From: Amoebophrya sp. AT5.2
Taxonomy: Eukaryota; Sar; Dinophyceae; Syndiniales; Amoebophryaceae
Length of the DNA stretch: 21,774 nucleotides
Direction: 5' to 3'
NCBI GenBank assembly: GCA_005223375.1
Contig: RXOD01004474.1
Coordinates: 1-21,774, forward strand
A program made the position numbers and the translations under genes. Below are positions 11,401 through 19,565 of this stretch, one piece after another. A model generated the notes under the pieces. The model worked only from the letters and a program-made list of their open reading frames with translations, was not told the DNA's origin and did not search any database. How positions within the stretch are numbered: position 1 is the stretch's first letter; each line of letters begins with the position of its first letter.

Positions 11401-11903
11401 TGGGGCAAACGCTGGCGAACTTCCGAGCGAACTCGCTACACGCTGCCTGGACCGCACCCTACTTCGAACTCCTGGTGCCGAAGCGCTACCAGATGCCGCG
11501 ACTGCACCGGCTGGGGCTGCTGGTCTTCAACCTGCTGCTGCGGGAAGCTTTCATGCTGTCCGGAGCGTCGGACAACCCGCTCTTCCGCCCCCCGGACGGC
11601 TTTGGAGTTGATGTTGACCACGCTATAAAAATGGCGCGAGGTGGCGGAGGAGGCGAGACCGACGAAGAAGTCGAAGAATCGCAATCGCTGTACGAAATCG
11701 GAGGAGGACCCCTCTTGTTCGATGGTCACCACGACGCCCGTGCCGGCGCCCCCGGGAGGGCGGGCGGGGCGCGGAGGGGAGGCGGAGGCGCTGGTGGGGG
11801 TAGAGGCGAGCGGTCGAGCAGGAGACTATTCGAAATGGTCGACGCGTTAGATGATATGGAACTAGATAGTGACGCGATTTGCGTTGACGAAGACAGCGAT
11901 TGA
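5468..11903 (+). CDS. Very large JmjC/cupin_4-type 2-oxoglutarate Fe(II) oxygenase, three exons
   Basis: Exons 5468-8447, 8679-9141 and 9680-11903 join in frame (5,667 nt, 1,888 aa). The first ATG after the in-frame stop at 5393 is at 5468. An N-terminal Arg/Lys-rich region (about 85-140) looks like a nuclear or nucleolar signal. The cupin_4 entry segment is at about 193-224 (MFVPNLLHPV, WSRQALLIRNN). FNDPSEAVDIFNRL and a GFDFAGFYED strand end near 715. Then comes about 195 residues of acidic low complexity before the catalytic segment: GHITDWHTDFQENF with H926 and D928, GVKRWY with K941, and the distal iron ligand H1080 in PSGMWHRVE on exon 2. The triad and Lys are all present, so activity is plausible. 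Cupin_4 enzymes (MINA53, NO66, YcfD) hydroxylate ribosomal proteins; the substrate here is unknown. Exon 3 adds about 740 residues: a segment near SHWYSFSPVMTLM, K-rich and Gly/Arg-rich tracts, a folded-looking part at about 1698-1778, and an acidic tail. It is far longer than usual family members (about 370-640 aa). Confidence 0.85.
8448..8678 (+). other. Intron 1 of the large JmjC gene
   Basis: 231 bp, donor G/GTACCC, acceptor CACTGCAG/AG, phase 1. Removing it fuses VEWING with EPRCTVIKPDG and brings the distal iron-binding His into frame with the HxD motif. Without removal the protein stops at 8494 and lacks that ligand. The acceptor AG ends at 8678; using the next AG (8680) would shift the frame. 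Confidence 0.8.
9142..9679 (+). other. Intron 2 of the large JmjC gene
   Basis: 538 bp, donor CT/GTACCT, acceptor ATTTTTCAG/T, phase 2. Joining gives RWL followed by GAHAGFGRPTRN in frame. Read-through stays open for about 108 codons, to a TGA at 9464-9466, so retention would give a truncated protein still holding all catalytic residues. The intron shares a 17-base word (9195-9211) with the spacer after this gene. Confidence 0.75.
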
Positions 11904-12984
11904 GCAAAGCTCTCGTCCTCGAGTTCGACGCTGAGCACCAGGAGCGCAATCTTTACAAACTCTTGCATATGTTCTTGAACTCGTCGACGAGCATGAGCAA
12001 CGCCAAAAAGTATAAAACTCATATTGTCCTTTACTTAGTGGAATGAAAGATGCCGAATGCGCTGCACCCATGAAAACGAACCTTCATCCAGTCAGCAGTG
12101 GAAATCGAAATCATGTGCGATGCAGGAAAATTGTCTACAGTGTTTGTTTTTCTCCACTGACTTTATTTTGTCGAGAAGAGTTGCATTCGTTATCGTTTGC
12201 GCGTGTTCACGCTCCCAGAGTCAGAGGGAGAGTTCCGAGACAAAGTGTATTAATTTACGTTTCACATCGCGCCGGGACAAGCACGCCTTTATTCATTGAA
12301 TGCAGGCAGGAATGAGGGCGACAAGCCCACACCGACCCCTTATGGCAGTAGTCAGACCTCTTGAGTAGTATGTACGTGTTCCTGTTGTAATCACTGCCGG
12401 GCCCGGGTCGTTTTGGAATGAATCTAAATCATTAGAAGATTTAGAATCCGTTCATCTCGGTGGGTTCTGCTCTTTACAGCGGTCGTGTTGTGTATCAAAA
12501 GACCTGTTAAAGGAGGCCCCGCTCTATCCAACACCAACGAGCCACCAACTACCTGAGCGACTCGACTGGCAAGCAATGGCCAGCACTCTTCACACGAGAT
12601 ACTTATCTACATGAGCCTCGTGACGATATTGGCACATTCCGACTGGTTTTTTCATTCCTTCCTTATCTCGTAGCGCGCTCTTGGTGAGAGCGCTTCCTGT
12701 AGTCACTCTTTGTGTACTATAAAAAAATACAATTTGCGTTTCGATTTTATTTTTTTTTTTAAATTCAACATCTGACCTTCCCCGGCACGACTTTACTTAG
12801 TAGTTGCGTCCGGTAAGCTTAACCACTGGTTAATAACCAGATCGACTGACAGATAGGCTAGTACCTCGACCTCGTGTACGTACGTGAACGTGTAGCAGTA
12901 CCACAACCTCCACATCGACTACGACAAGCGGAATCTTGTAATCTCTAAAAGCAAAGAACCAATCTACTTCTAATCGATCGGAAA
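11904..12984. other. Spacer with small hairpins between JmjC and hydroxylase genes
   Basis: 1,081 bp without a convincing gene on either strand. It contains the second copy of a 17-base repeat (11934-11950), a hairpin with 8-bp arms TCTAAATC/GATTTAGA (12423-12445), a hairpin with 7-bp arms GCGCTCT/AGAGCGC (12675-12693), and a TATA-like CTATAAAAAAATAC near 12717 followed by a long T-rich run at about 12747-12760. I compared it with the hallmarks of tRNA, 5S rRNA, spliceosomal RNAs and spliced-leader RNA and saw no match. The last 200 bases presumably hold the promoter and 5' UTR of the hydroxylase. Confidence 0.55.
12675..12693. repeat. Perfect 7-bp hairpin
   Basis: Arms GCGCTCT and AGAGCGC around a 5-base loop (TGGTG). 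It has no T-run after it and lies about 290 bases upstream of the hydroxylase start, so any regulatory role is speculative. Confidence 0.4.
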
Positions 12985-14187
12985 ATGGCGGCTGGACTCT
13001 ACGCTTCCGAGTTGCAGGGCTGGATGGGAGCTCGCCTGGATGCGGCGGCTGAGGACGAAATGCTGATTCGCGTCTACCAAGAGGTAAACAAGATCGCCCA
13101 CCACACCCTCATGCTGACGCTGGTTCTCGAACTTGCCTCGCTGTCGCACGCGATGAAACTGATGCGAAAGGACCCCAGGCTCTACGCCTCGGCCGTCTGG
13201 AAAAACCTCCTCAACCACTACCTGATAGCACCAGCAATGTTCGCCTTCTACGTAAGGTATCAGAAGTAGATATCACCTACACGACGTCGTTCGATTTTCT
13301 ATACGAGGAACTTTCTCAACGTCAACGTCTGAAAAGTAGGTCTTCGTCTTCTTGCCGTTGTTTTGTTGAAATCGAATGTCTACCGTAGAAGAAGTAGATT
13401 CATCGACATCGAATCAATGAGTACGCTTACTTTGCAAAAAAATACAGGCACCAGGTCGTCCCGCTTCACGTCGACGAGCGCGGTGCGCTTCAGTGCGACC
13501 CGCGGAAGTACCCTTTCGATCCGCTCGGGCCGCCCGATTTCTCGTGGTGCAACCACGACAGGACGGAGATGGTGCTGCAGTGCGTTGGCGTGCTGTTGGT
13601 CCAGGCGGCGGGATACTACCTGGCACACATGGCGATGCACACGCGGAAACTGTGCTGGGCCCACCGCTTCCACCACAAGTTTTCGACCATCGTGACGCCG
13701 GTAGTGGCCAACGCAGTGTCCTGGGCCGAATACGTCATCGCCTACATGCTGCCCATTTTCGTACTTTATGTTTATATTTTTAATTTTTTTTGCAGCTCGT
13801 GGTCGTGGTGCGCAAGAAGTATTGCACTTAAAAAAAAAATACTTTCTACCTCTGTCTCCTGGTTCCATCGCTCAGGTCGCCACGGTTTTGCTGAAGCCTT
13901 CCGTCCCGGCGCTGTTCACCGCCGGGCTGCTCATCAGCTTCTTCAACATCATGATCCACACGCCGGTGATCCATGACTGGTCGGAAAACCTGCCCTCGTG
14001 GCTGGTCTCCACCGCCTCCCACATGGAGCACCACCGGGTGCTCTCCAAGCACTTCGCGGCACCGATCCTGAACGTCGACTTCTTCGTCGCCAAAGCGCTC
14101 GGCGGAAGCCTCACCGAAGACGAAAGGAGAAAACGCTTCGTGTCGCAAGGAGATCCGGAAGACCTGAAAAACAAAAAGGTGGAGTAG
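12985..14187 (+). CDS. Fatty-acid hydroxylase / sterol desaturase superfamily enzyme, three exons
   Basis: Exons 12985-13256, 13448-13760 and 13876-14187 join to 897 nt, 298 residues. The start ATG sits in an AAA-ATGGCG context. The protein has the histidine clusters of the membrane di-iron hydroxylase superfamily: HMAMH (151-155, HxxxH), HRFHH (163-167, HxxHH) and HMEHH (244-248, HxxHH), plus H223 and H228 between them. Hydrophobic segments at about 39-52, 76-90, 133-150, 172-200 and 205-222 fit a multi-pass membrane protein with the His boxes on one face. The C-terminus ends KKVE, a KKXX-type ER retrieval signal, so the enzyme probably works in the ER on a fatty acid, sphingoid or sterol substrate. 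The exact substrate cannot be read from sequence. Length (about 300 aa) is normal for the family. The enzymes need iron, O2 and an electron donor such as cytochrome b5, and no donor gene is seen nearby. Confidence 0.9.
13257..13447 (+). other. Intron 1 of the hydroxylase gene
   Basis: 191 bp, phase 2, donor AAG/GTATCAG and acceptor ATACAG/GCACCAG, joining YVR to HQVVPLH. A donor five bases earlier (C/GTAAGG at 13252) looks closer to consensus but would put the next exon out of frame. The junctions carry the similar words AGGTATCAG (13255-13263) and AGGCACCAG (13446-13454). Confidence 0.75.
13761..13875 (+). other. Intron 2 of the hydroxylase gene
   Basis: 115 bp, phase 0, donor TTC/GTACTT, acceptor CGCTCAG/GTCGCC, joining MLPIF to VATVLL. 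A second, stronger-looking acceptor (TTTTTTTTGCAG, ending at 13795) lies inside. Using it leads to a stop at about 13829-13831, so it would make a non-functional form lacking the third His box. Confidence 0.8.
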
Positions 14188-14671
14188 AAGTACTAGCAGA
14201 GACAGACGGGCGTGGTACTGGTACTTCGACCACTACCCCCTGCGTCTTCTAGCTCCAGGGCGAGATTGACGAGGGCCAGCCCAAGCAAAAGCAAAGTTAG
14301 GATGACGAGCACTCCCCGACAGAAGTGGCAAGGTAGTGCAGTTCGTCGCGGCTACACCTGGCTGGAGTTCGTGATGCTGCGTCAACAACTCGTGCGGTAC
14401 GAAGCCTTCTGCTTGCCAAAGTCCTCCCATTAGCTTGCGCACTCCCTCTACAACCCGATCTTCATCTGCCTCCGCTTCCGCACTTTGGCTTCTTTCTACT
14501 GTCTCCGGGCAGCCGCAGCACGGGCGACTTCATTGCCTGAGGGCGTGAACGAGTAGGAGCGGTAGGTGTTGCTGTGGGTACGCGACGGCTTCTTGCCCTT
14601 TCAACAACTACGTACCCAATCAAAGATCTAGAGAGTTGATTTTCCTTTGGCTTTCGCTGTTATTTTTGTAG

Positions 14672-14953
14672 CCAGAAAAAGCACCCTATATCTGCCGATT
14701 AAAATTAAAAGGTTCATCGCCTTCGGGGGCATTCATTGATTTGATGACAGTACCAGAGGACGGTCGGTGGTGGAAAGGTTCTGAGGCATTTTTAGCAATG
14801 TGCGCCAGAGGTTCTCTCGATGCTACAGCGCTTATCTCGAACAAAGACCCGAACCCGAAGGAGAAGATTCGTAACCCCCTGCCATTCATTGAAGGTTCAC
14901 CAGACCAATTATGGGGGCCTATGTGTATGTATAACCACGAACTGGTCGTGTAG
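14672..14953 (+). other. Candidate exon or gene relic, unassigned
   Basis: A pyrimidine-rich stretch ending TTATTTTTGTAG (to 14671) is followed directly by 93 open codons to a TAG at 14951-14953. The composition is protein-like, unlike the Arg/Ser-rich chance frames elsewhere, for example GAFIDLMTVPEDGRWWKGS and LDATALISNKDPNPKEKI. A GTATGT donor-like site sits at 14925-14930, so the coding part may end at 14924. I do not recognise the family and found no matching upstream exon with an ATG. The opposite strand is also open here for 112 codons, so strand is not certain. Confidence 0.3.
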
Positions 14954-15873
14954 CAACTTTCTTTGTTGAAACCAGTGACAGACCGGACGGACCGTTCCAG
15001 TAGTCTGATTGATTCCATTTCCACTGTTTGTGTTTCTGCGGTGTGTAAAAAGCAGGTATTGGCACATGTACTGATCTGAAAAAACGAAATTCAAAACGAA
15101 AAAATCTTTTTTTGAAGTTATCGAAGGCGTTTTTGGAGAACACAGACAAAGACATGACATGCCAGCGACTTCCTCGCTGATGAGTAAAAAAACAAGGATG
15201 AAACTCACCGTCATCCTGCTGTAGTCCCCGTGCTCGTTTGGCAATCGATCCATCTAGGGCAAACTACAGCTGCTAGAGCAAGCAGAAGAAGGAGGAGAAC
15301 TGATTTTGTGAACGGAGGACGAGCGGACGACGGGATATAAGAATCAATTACTAGGTTGAAGTTTTTACTTGCAGTAAATTGATTCGACCACATCGAGGTA
15401 CACGTACAGCCCCAGGTGGAGCCAGGTCCAGGTGCAAGCCAGTGCACGAGCGACTCTTATGTTCGAGGGGAAGTGCTGTAATAAGAAAGTAAGTACCTAA
15501 ACCTAGGCAAAGGCAGATACTTATAGACTTGTTCGCTCGACGACTGATCTGGTCGCTGTCGTAGTTTATTTCGATACAAGTCTAGTAGAAGAAATTGAAT
15601 GAGCGTACGACAGGGGCAGGAATGTCGACATTGTCATAAATTTACCAGCTAATAATTTTCAGGAGTCAGGGGTCGAAGTATCTATTGATTTCGCGAGAAA
15701 GAGATCATCATGTATGGATGCAGAGTATACTCGCGCGAGCGAAAACTTCCTCGTTGAGAAGTGGAGGGTAGTTTGGTTTTACCGACTGAGCGAGGCCTTC
15801 CGTCGTCTAATTTTTTGATGTTCAGCTGTTTCTCTTCAGGCCGCCGAGCATAATTAATGTATGAATTCGTCGC

Positions 15874-15930
15874 CATTGAGATAGAGATTGATGTCATTGA
15901 GATAGAGATTGACGTCATTGAGATAGATAT
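15874..15930. repeat. 21-bp tandem repeat, about 2.7 copies
   Basis: Units start at 15874, 15895 and 15916 with the sequence CATTGAGATAGAGATTGATG plus T. Copy 2 has a single T-to-C change, and the third copy is partial and diverges at its end. Because the unit is a multiple of three, it creates a repetitive Ser/Ile frame on the minus strand that should not be taken for a gene. Confidence 0.9.
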
Positions 15931-16063
15931 AGCCGCGGGTGCGGAAGGAGCAGCCATAATATAGATAGTTGTACTTCTAGATAGGCTTATTGATAGGCTT
16001 TGTATCAAGGATTTGTTCATGTCATAATTAACTGAGTCCGGCACCGTGCGCGTGATGATATCT

Positions 16064-16080
16064 CCAGAGTAAAACTCTGG
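16064..16080. repeat. Perfect 7-bp hairpin with 3-base loop
   Basis: CCAGAGT and ACTCTGG flank AAA. It is isolated, with no surrounding tRNA-like arms. Function unknown. Confidence 0.4.
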
Positions 16081-16129
16081 TCTCGCTCGTCTCGTCTCTC
16101 TTGGCTTGGTTCATCTGTGCTCCTTGCAG

Positions 16130-16305
16130 AGGCCAACGTCCGCTGGGCGGTTCTCTTCTCTTTTGGCGCCACGAGGAAACGCGTGGGTAGATTGCAGTAC
16201 CTCCAGCAAATAAAGCGAAGCTTTCAAGTTCAACAAGGCCCAACTGCAGCTTCGGCAGGCTTCTATTATTTAACCACGCAACTACTACTACAGCTGCGGC
16301 CAGAA
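16130..16305 (+). other. Candidate exon, unassigned
   Basis: The piece is bounded by an acceptor-like CTCCTTGCAG (to 16129) and a near-consensus donor GAA/GTAAGT at 16306. Between them one frame is open, giving 58 codons with a fair composition (NVRWAVLFSFGATRKRVGRL). It could be part of a spliced transcript, including a non-coding 5' exon of the gene at 17089. No in-frame partner exon was found, so this is weak. Confidence 0.2.
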
Positions 16306-17088
16306 GTAAGTTGTCCTTTCAGCAGAGCGTTGGAGGCACGGAGGGAGGTTGCCTTCTCAATTTCAGCAGCAACCATCCACGACCCGAATTGCAGCCTTTT
16401 CTCGTCCACTCCCTGACGCACTGCGTATGCGTTTCAGCGTAAAGTAGCACCACAACGGACCCTCCAGGGAGAGTACACCACGAGCTTTCAACAAGGGTGG
16501 CTCATCTATTCCTTCGCATCTCACGTCAACGCAAATAACGCAGGAGCTGGTAAGGAGGCGGCCACGCGCGGGGGAGGCGGAGGCGCACCAGAAACGATCG
16601 CCAGCGCACCAGCTGAGCGACGGGCCAGTCGCTTGCCTCTTGTTGTTTGCAACGCACCTCCGGGGCAATCAAAGAACGACAAGGACACGACCCTGCTCCC
16701 ACCACCTCGCTGCAGAAGCAGTGCTCCGATCGTTCAGGAGGACCCGTGGACGACCCGCAGCACCTCCAGCACAGTCCAGTGAAGGATAAGAAAGGAATAA
16801 CAGAGCTACGGCGCCGCTGCTGCGAAGAACGACCACGGGAGACGGCCAGCCCTTGTCGTCGCTCTCGAGTCTACTTCAACAGCACGCGACGGCCACCTCC
16901 GCGGCCACCGGCATTTTTTTGCAGTTCGTTGCACATCAGCATCGCGAAGGGGAGGAACGTGACGAACTTGCCTTGCAGACCACTTGCTGGCGCTTGCTGT
17001 GCAGCATTCTACGCAGCGGCTCTACCTCCACTTCCACGTTGGTCGTTGTTCATCTTCATCCGAACCCTAGAACGAACGCGGTCTCAAG

Positions 17089-18499
17089 ATGCAGAAGCGC
17101 AAGGTCGGTGTGGAGATCATCTACGACTACGATGAGGGGAAATACTACAAATTCAACCAGAACAATGGCGACACAGCGCTCTGCGACGTGCAAGGGAAAC
17201 CTGTTCCGCAGTTCTATCGGGTATTATGCTTGCGCGTGCGCCTCAAAGCCGATTTTTGTATTCGTCGTGCAGAGTGGTCAGCCTCAGCATCTGGTACATC
17301 TTGATCCCTCGAAGATGAAGCGGTCGAGGAGTGGTCCTAGATAATCAAATAAAAATTCCCCAGGACTATTCCGGTTTCGCGACGGTGTTGGATCGAAAGG
17401 AGGACGGGAGAATAGACGAGGTGCCAGTGCTTGGGACGCTGGAAGACATACCAAAGTACATCGGGAGACCAGCAAAGTACTACCATCGCGCCTCCCCTTC
17501 CCGTTCTCTAATGATCTAGTAGTTCTATATTTTGTTGCGACAAGATCAAGAATGAATGCGTACTATGGATGCGGCTAAAACTAAATTTAAACCTAAACCA
17601 ACGAACTACAAATGAAAGGTATGTCGGGTACCAGCAAGTCCCGCGCCCAGGGATCAAGATGGCGGCCGCCAGTGACGAGTGCGCCTACACAATGCCAACG
17701 TAATATTGCTTCCGTCTTCAAATAAAAGACGATAAATGCCAATGCCATATCGCAAACATCCAGCTGCAGGAGGCGGGAAATTTACTCAATGATTCGACGA
17801 CGAATTCTTCAACGCAACCCAGCTTGTATTAACATCAAACAATCTTCGTACAACTTCTATTGCGTTTATTAGTTGCGTTGGTTTCCGTTTCGTTCCTGCG
17901 AGGTTGAAAGTCAATCCCCACCAGGTACTTGGAGCCCATTCCCCCGAAGCTGGGTAAGGTCTCCCTGAAGGTGAAGACGGACACGCGGCCGAAGTTTCTT
18001 CCCGCGAAGGTGCGGGCGCTGCCGTCGTTTTTGCACACCCTGGACTCGCAGTACGCGGAGAGTCTCTCCTTGAACCACTACCTCAACAAGACATTTTCGA
18101 CCATGCGCAACAGCGGCGATGTCGCCGCGCTGAAGGCCGAAAACAAAGCCACCGTCATGAACGACGGGATCGATCTGATGGGAGAACTTCGAAAACACAG
18201 GATGGACACCAAGGGAAAATTCGCCAGCAAAAGGCCGCCGTATCAATTGATTCATTCCGTAGTTGCAAAAGATGAACGAGTACAGTACGAGTTGTAGATG
18301 AGAGAGTAGAAATTGAATTCGATCAACAAGAACAATTTGAAGGTACACCGGCCTGGAGATCAAGAATAAGGAGAAGGCTCGGGACCGGAAGATGAACCCC
18401 AGGCGAGCGCATCTTGAAGACATGGCCTACGAGGAAGACGTTGCGGCCGTGAACAAGCGGAGAAGGGACCGCTATATGAGGGGACCGGATGGCAAGTAA
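17089..18499 (+). CDS. Unrecognised basic protein of about 253 aa, four exons
   Basis: Exons 17089-17220, 17364-17476, 17925-18284 and 18343-18499 join in frame to 762 nt. An in-frame stop at 17068-17070 lies just before the chosen ATG. All three splice junctions keep the frame (phases 0, 2, 2), which is good support for a real gene. The protein starts MQKRKVGVEIIYDYDEGKYY and has a compact acidic/aromatic first 80 residues (ending IPKYIGRPAK). A Lys/Pro-rich middle follows (PPKLGKVSLKVK). From about residue 120 it is likely helical. The C-terminus is strongly basic (AVNKRRRDRYMRGPDGK). There is no signal peptide or membrane segment, so it is probably cytosolic, flagellar or nuclear. I do not recognise the family. 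The TAA stop is embedded in a donor-like AA/GTAAGG at 18496, so the gene may instead continue into 18823-18985, giving about 306 aa. Confidence 0.75.
17221..17363 (+). other. Intron 1 of the basic-protein gene
   Basis: 143 bp, phase 0, donor CGG/GTATTA, acceptor TTCCCCAG/GAC, joining QFYR to DYSGF. It contains in-frame stops in all useful frames, so it must be removed to link the two halves. Confidence 0.75.
17477..17924 (+). other. Intron 2 of the basic-protein gene
   Basis: 448 bp, phase 2, donor AA/GTACTA, acceptor CCACCAG/GTACTT, joining GRPAK to YLEPIPPK. The pentamer GTACT stands at both borders as a direct repeat. Confidence 0.75.
18285..18342 (+). other. Intron 3 of the basic-protein gene, only 58 bp
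   Basis: Phase 2, donor CA/GTACGA, acceptor TTTGAAG/GTACAC, joining DERVQ to YTGLEIK. GTAC is present at both borders. The acceptor has little pyrimidine before it; the sequence is A-rich instead. This is the shortest intron I can support in the window. Confidence 0.7.
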
Positions 18500-18525
18500 G
18501 GAAGTGGTTGCCCTTCTAGTAATGT

Positions 18526-18617
18526 GGGGGGTAGGGGTACTAGATGAGAGTGGGGGGAGGTAGGCTCGGGGGTACAGCGTGGGGAGGTGGGCCATTGAAT
18601 GGGAGTTCGGGGCGGGG
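18526..18617 (+). other. G-rich tract able to form G-quadruplexes
   Basis: Nine runs of three to six G lie on the + strand within 92 bases (at about 18526, 18534, 18552, 18568, 18581, 18589, 18601, 18609 and 18614), some separated by loops short enough for quadruplex folding. It begins 27 bases after the TAA of the basic-protein gene, so it lies either in that gene's 3' UTR or inside a fourth intron. Confidence 0.6.
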
Positions 18618-18822
18618 TCCGAGTCCGTAGTAAAAAGCCACTGAGTTGTTGATGTGACTACAATGTTGATAGGGCCTTAAAGCAGCGCAAAATGAGGCGC
18701 CCAGGGCTACGATTTATTGTCAGCTGTCGGGGTAGGGGCTGGAGAGCTTCTAGAGCTGTGGGCGCCAGTCCTGTAGACCGCGGATAGCCGCTTTTTTGCT
18801 TCTCCTGCGGACATCTCTCCAG

Positions 18823-18985
18823 GAGGGACAACCAAAGAGGACCCCGGCAAAGAGCCCCCACAGAGTTTCACTATATCTTCTATCACTTAGCAGCTACTTG
18901 TTTCTTACCACCTGGTCCCGCCATACGCTACCCCGTCTACTTCTCCGAAAAGGACGCGAGAGAGGCTGATTTGGGTGCAGTGTGA
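18823..18985 (+). other. Candidate fifth exon of the basic-protein gene
   Basis: A strong pyrimidine tract with acceptor (CTTTTTTGCTTCTCC... CATCTCTCCAG, ending 18822) precedes an open frame ending TGA at 18983-18985. With the donor AA/GTAAGG at 18496 the phase fits exactly (AA plus G gives Lys) and adds 53 residues, including HYIFYHLAATCFLPPGPAIR. The intron would be 327 bp. The chance of a 54-codon open frame here is not negligible, so this remains an alternative to the TAA stop at 18497. Confidence 0.35.
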
Positions 18986-19016
18986 TGATCATGCAACCGA
19001 TTTGAAGATCAAGATT

Positions 19017-19043
19017 CTGCATGAGCTAGTACTGCTCGTGCAG
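19017..19043. repeat. Hairpin with 10-bp arms, one G-U-type mismatch
   Basis: CTGCATGAGC and GCTCGTGCAG flank a 7-base loop. The only mismatch would be a G-U wobble in RNA from the + strand. It lies in non-coding sequence downstream of the basic-protein gene; no role can be assigned. Confidence 0.45.
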
Positions 19044-19565
19044 CTCCTCCTTGAATCGTTGCCGGTGGGATGAAGCAAGAATACAGGATTAAACACAAAC
19101 GCGTTCGTCCACCTCAGAGAATATAGTTGTCGTCTCCGTCCTTTCGGACAGGAGCATAGAAAGAAAGTCGAACTTGTCAACAACTTCTTGAGATTCATTC
19201 TTGGCAACAAGGCCAAGGGGGACCGTGGGGTGCCACGACGCGTTGAAAGTAAGCAGGTCGTTGATTCGCCCGTCGATGTTTATCCCGTTCTGATGTTCAT
19301 CCCGTTCGGAGCTTAACATAACAGATACTGTTACGTTTTATTCGTTTTCGTTATCGTTTTTTTTATAAACGAAGTTCGACGTCAGTGTGTGATGATGTTC
19401 ATGAAGCACCCACTGCCATATCTATGCAAGTGTGAAGGGCGGGCAAGTCTATGGTTTTTCTATGATGTAATAAAGAACGGGCACCAGTTCCAACCTTTAC
19501 CTTTTCATGCTTAGCCTTGAGGTTGAGTTCGGTAGCCACTCTGCGGCGAAAGAGCAAAACAAGTA

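Larger units (their letters stand above)
14188..17088. other. Long stretch (2.9 kb) without a confident gene
   Basis: No long open frame with family hallmarks is present on either strand. Two pieces look exon-like and are listed separately (14672-14924 or -14953, and 16130-16305). It also contains the 21-bp tandem repeat at 15874-15930, a 13-base word AGGTGGAGCCAGG (15414-15426) shared with 1851-1863, a hairpin with 7-bp arms CCAGAGT/ACTCTGG (16064-16080), and a possible acceptor TTTTTACTTGCAG ending at 15374. It may be a gene of several short exons that I cannot assemble, a pseudogene, or intergenic DNA plus a 5' UTR for the next gene. Confidence 0.5.
18500..19565. other. Spacer, or intron plus spacer, before the tail-anchored protein gene
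   Basis: 1,066 bp with no confident gene. It holds a G-rich tract (18526-18617), a candidate last exon of the upstream gene (18823-18985), a hairpin (19017-19043) and a T-rich run near 19350-19367. AATAAA at about 19469-19474 stands 92 bases before the next ATG, so it is an uncertain poly(A) signal. Confidence 0.5.

Noticed and set aside
10260..11408. A 382-codon open frame on the minus strand inside the third exon of the giant JmjC gene
   Set aside because: It is the shadow of a low-complexity, GC-rich coding strand. Its composition is Arg/Phe/Leu-rich without motifs, and the plus-strand frame is linked by splicing to a catalytic domain.
13252..13447. Donor C/GTAAGG at 13252 for the first hydroxylase intron
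   Set aside because: It looks more like consensus, but it leaves exon 2 out of frame and would lose all His boxes. The donor at 13257 keeps the frame.
15682..16044. A 120-codon minus-strand frame with repeated SISISMT
   Set aside because: Created by the 21-bp tandem repeat whose length is a multiple of three.
16064..16080. Possible tRNA or structured RNA around the 7-bp hairpin
   Set aside because: No acceptor stem, D arm or T-loop (GTTCRA) at the needed distances.
16647..17344. Two overlapping plus-strand frames ahead of and across exon 1 of the basic-protein gene
   Set aside because: Arg/Pro/Cys-rich chance composition, and both conflict with the frame confirmed by three splice junctions.
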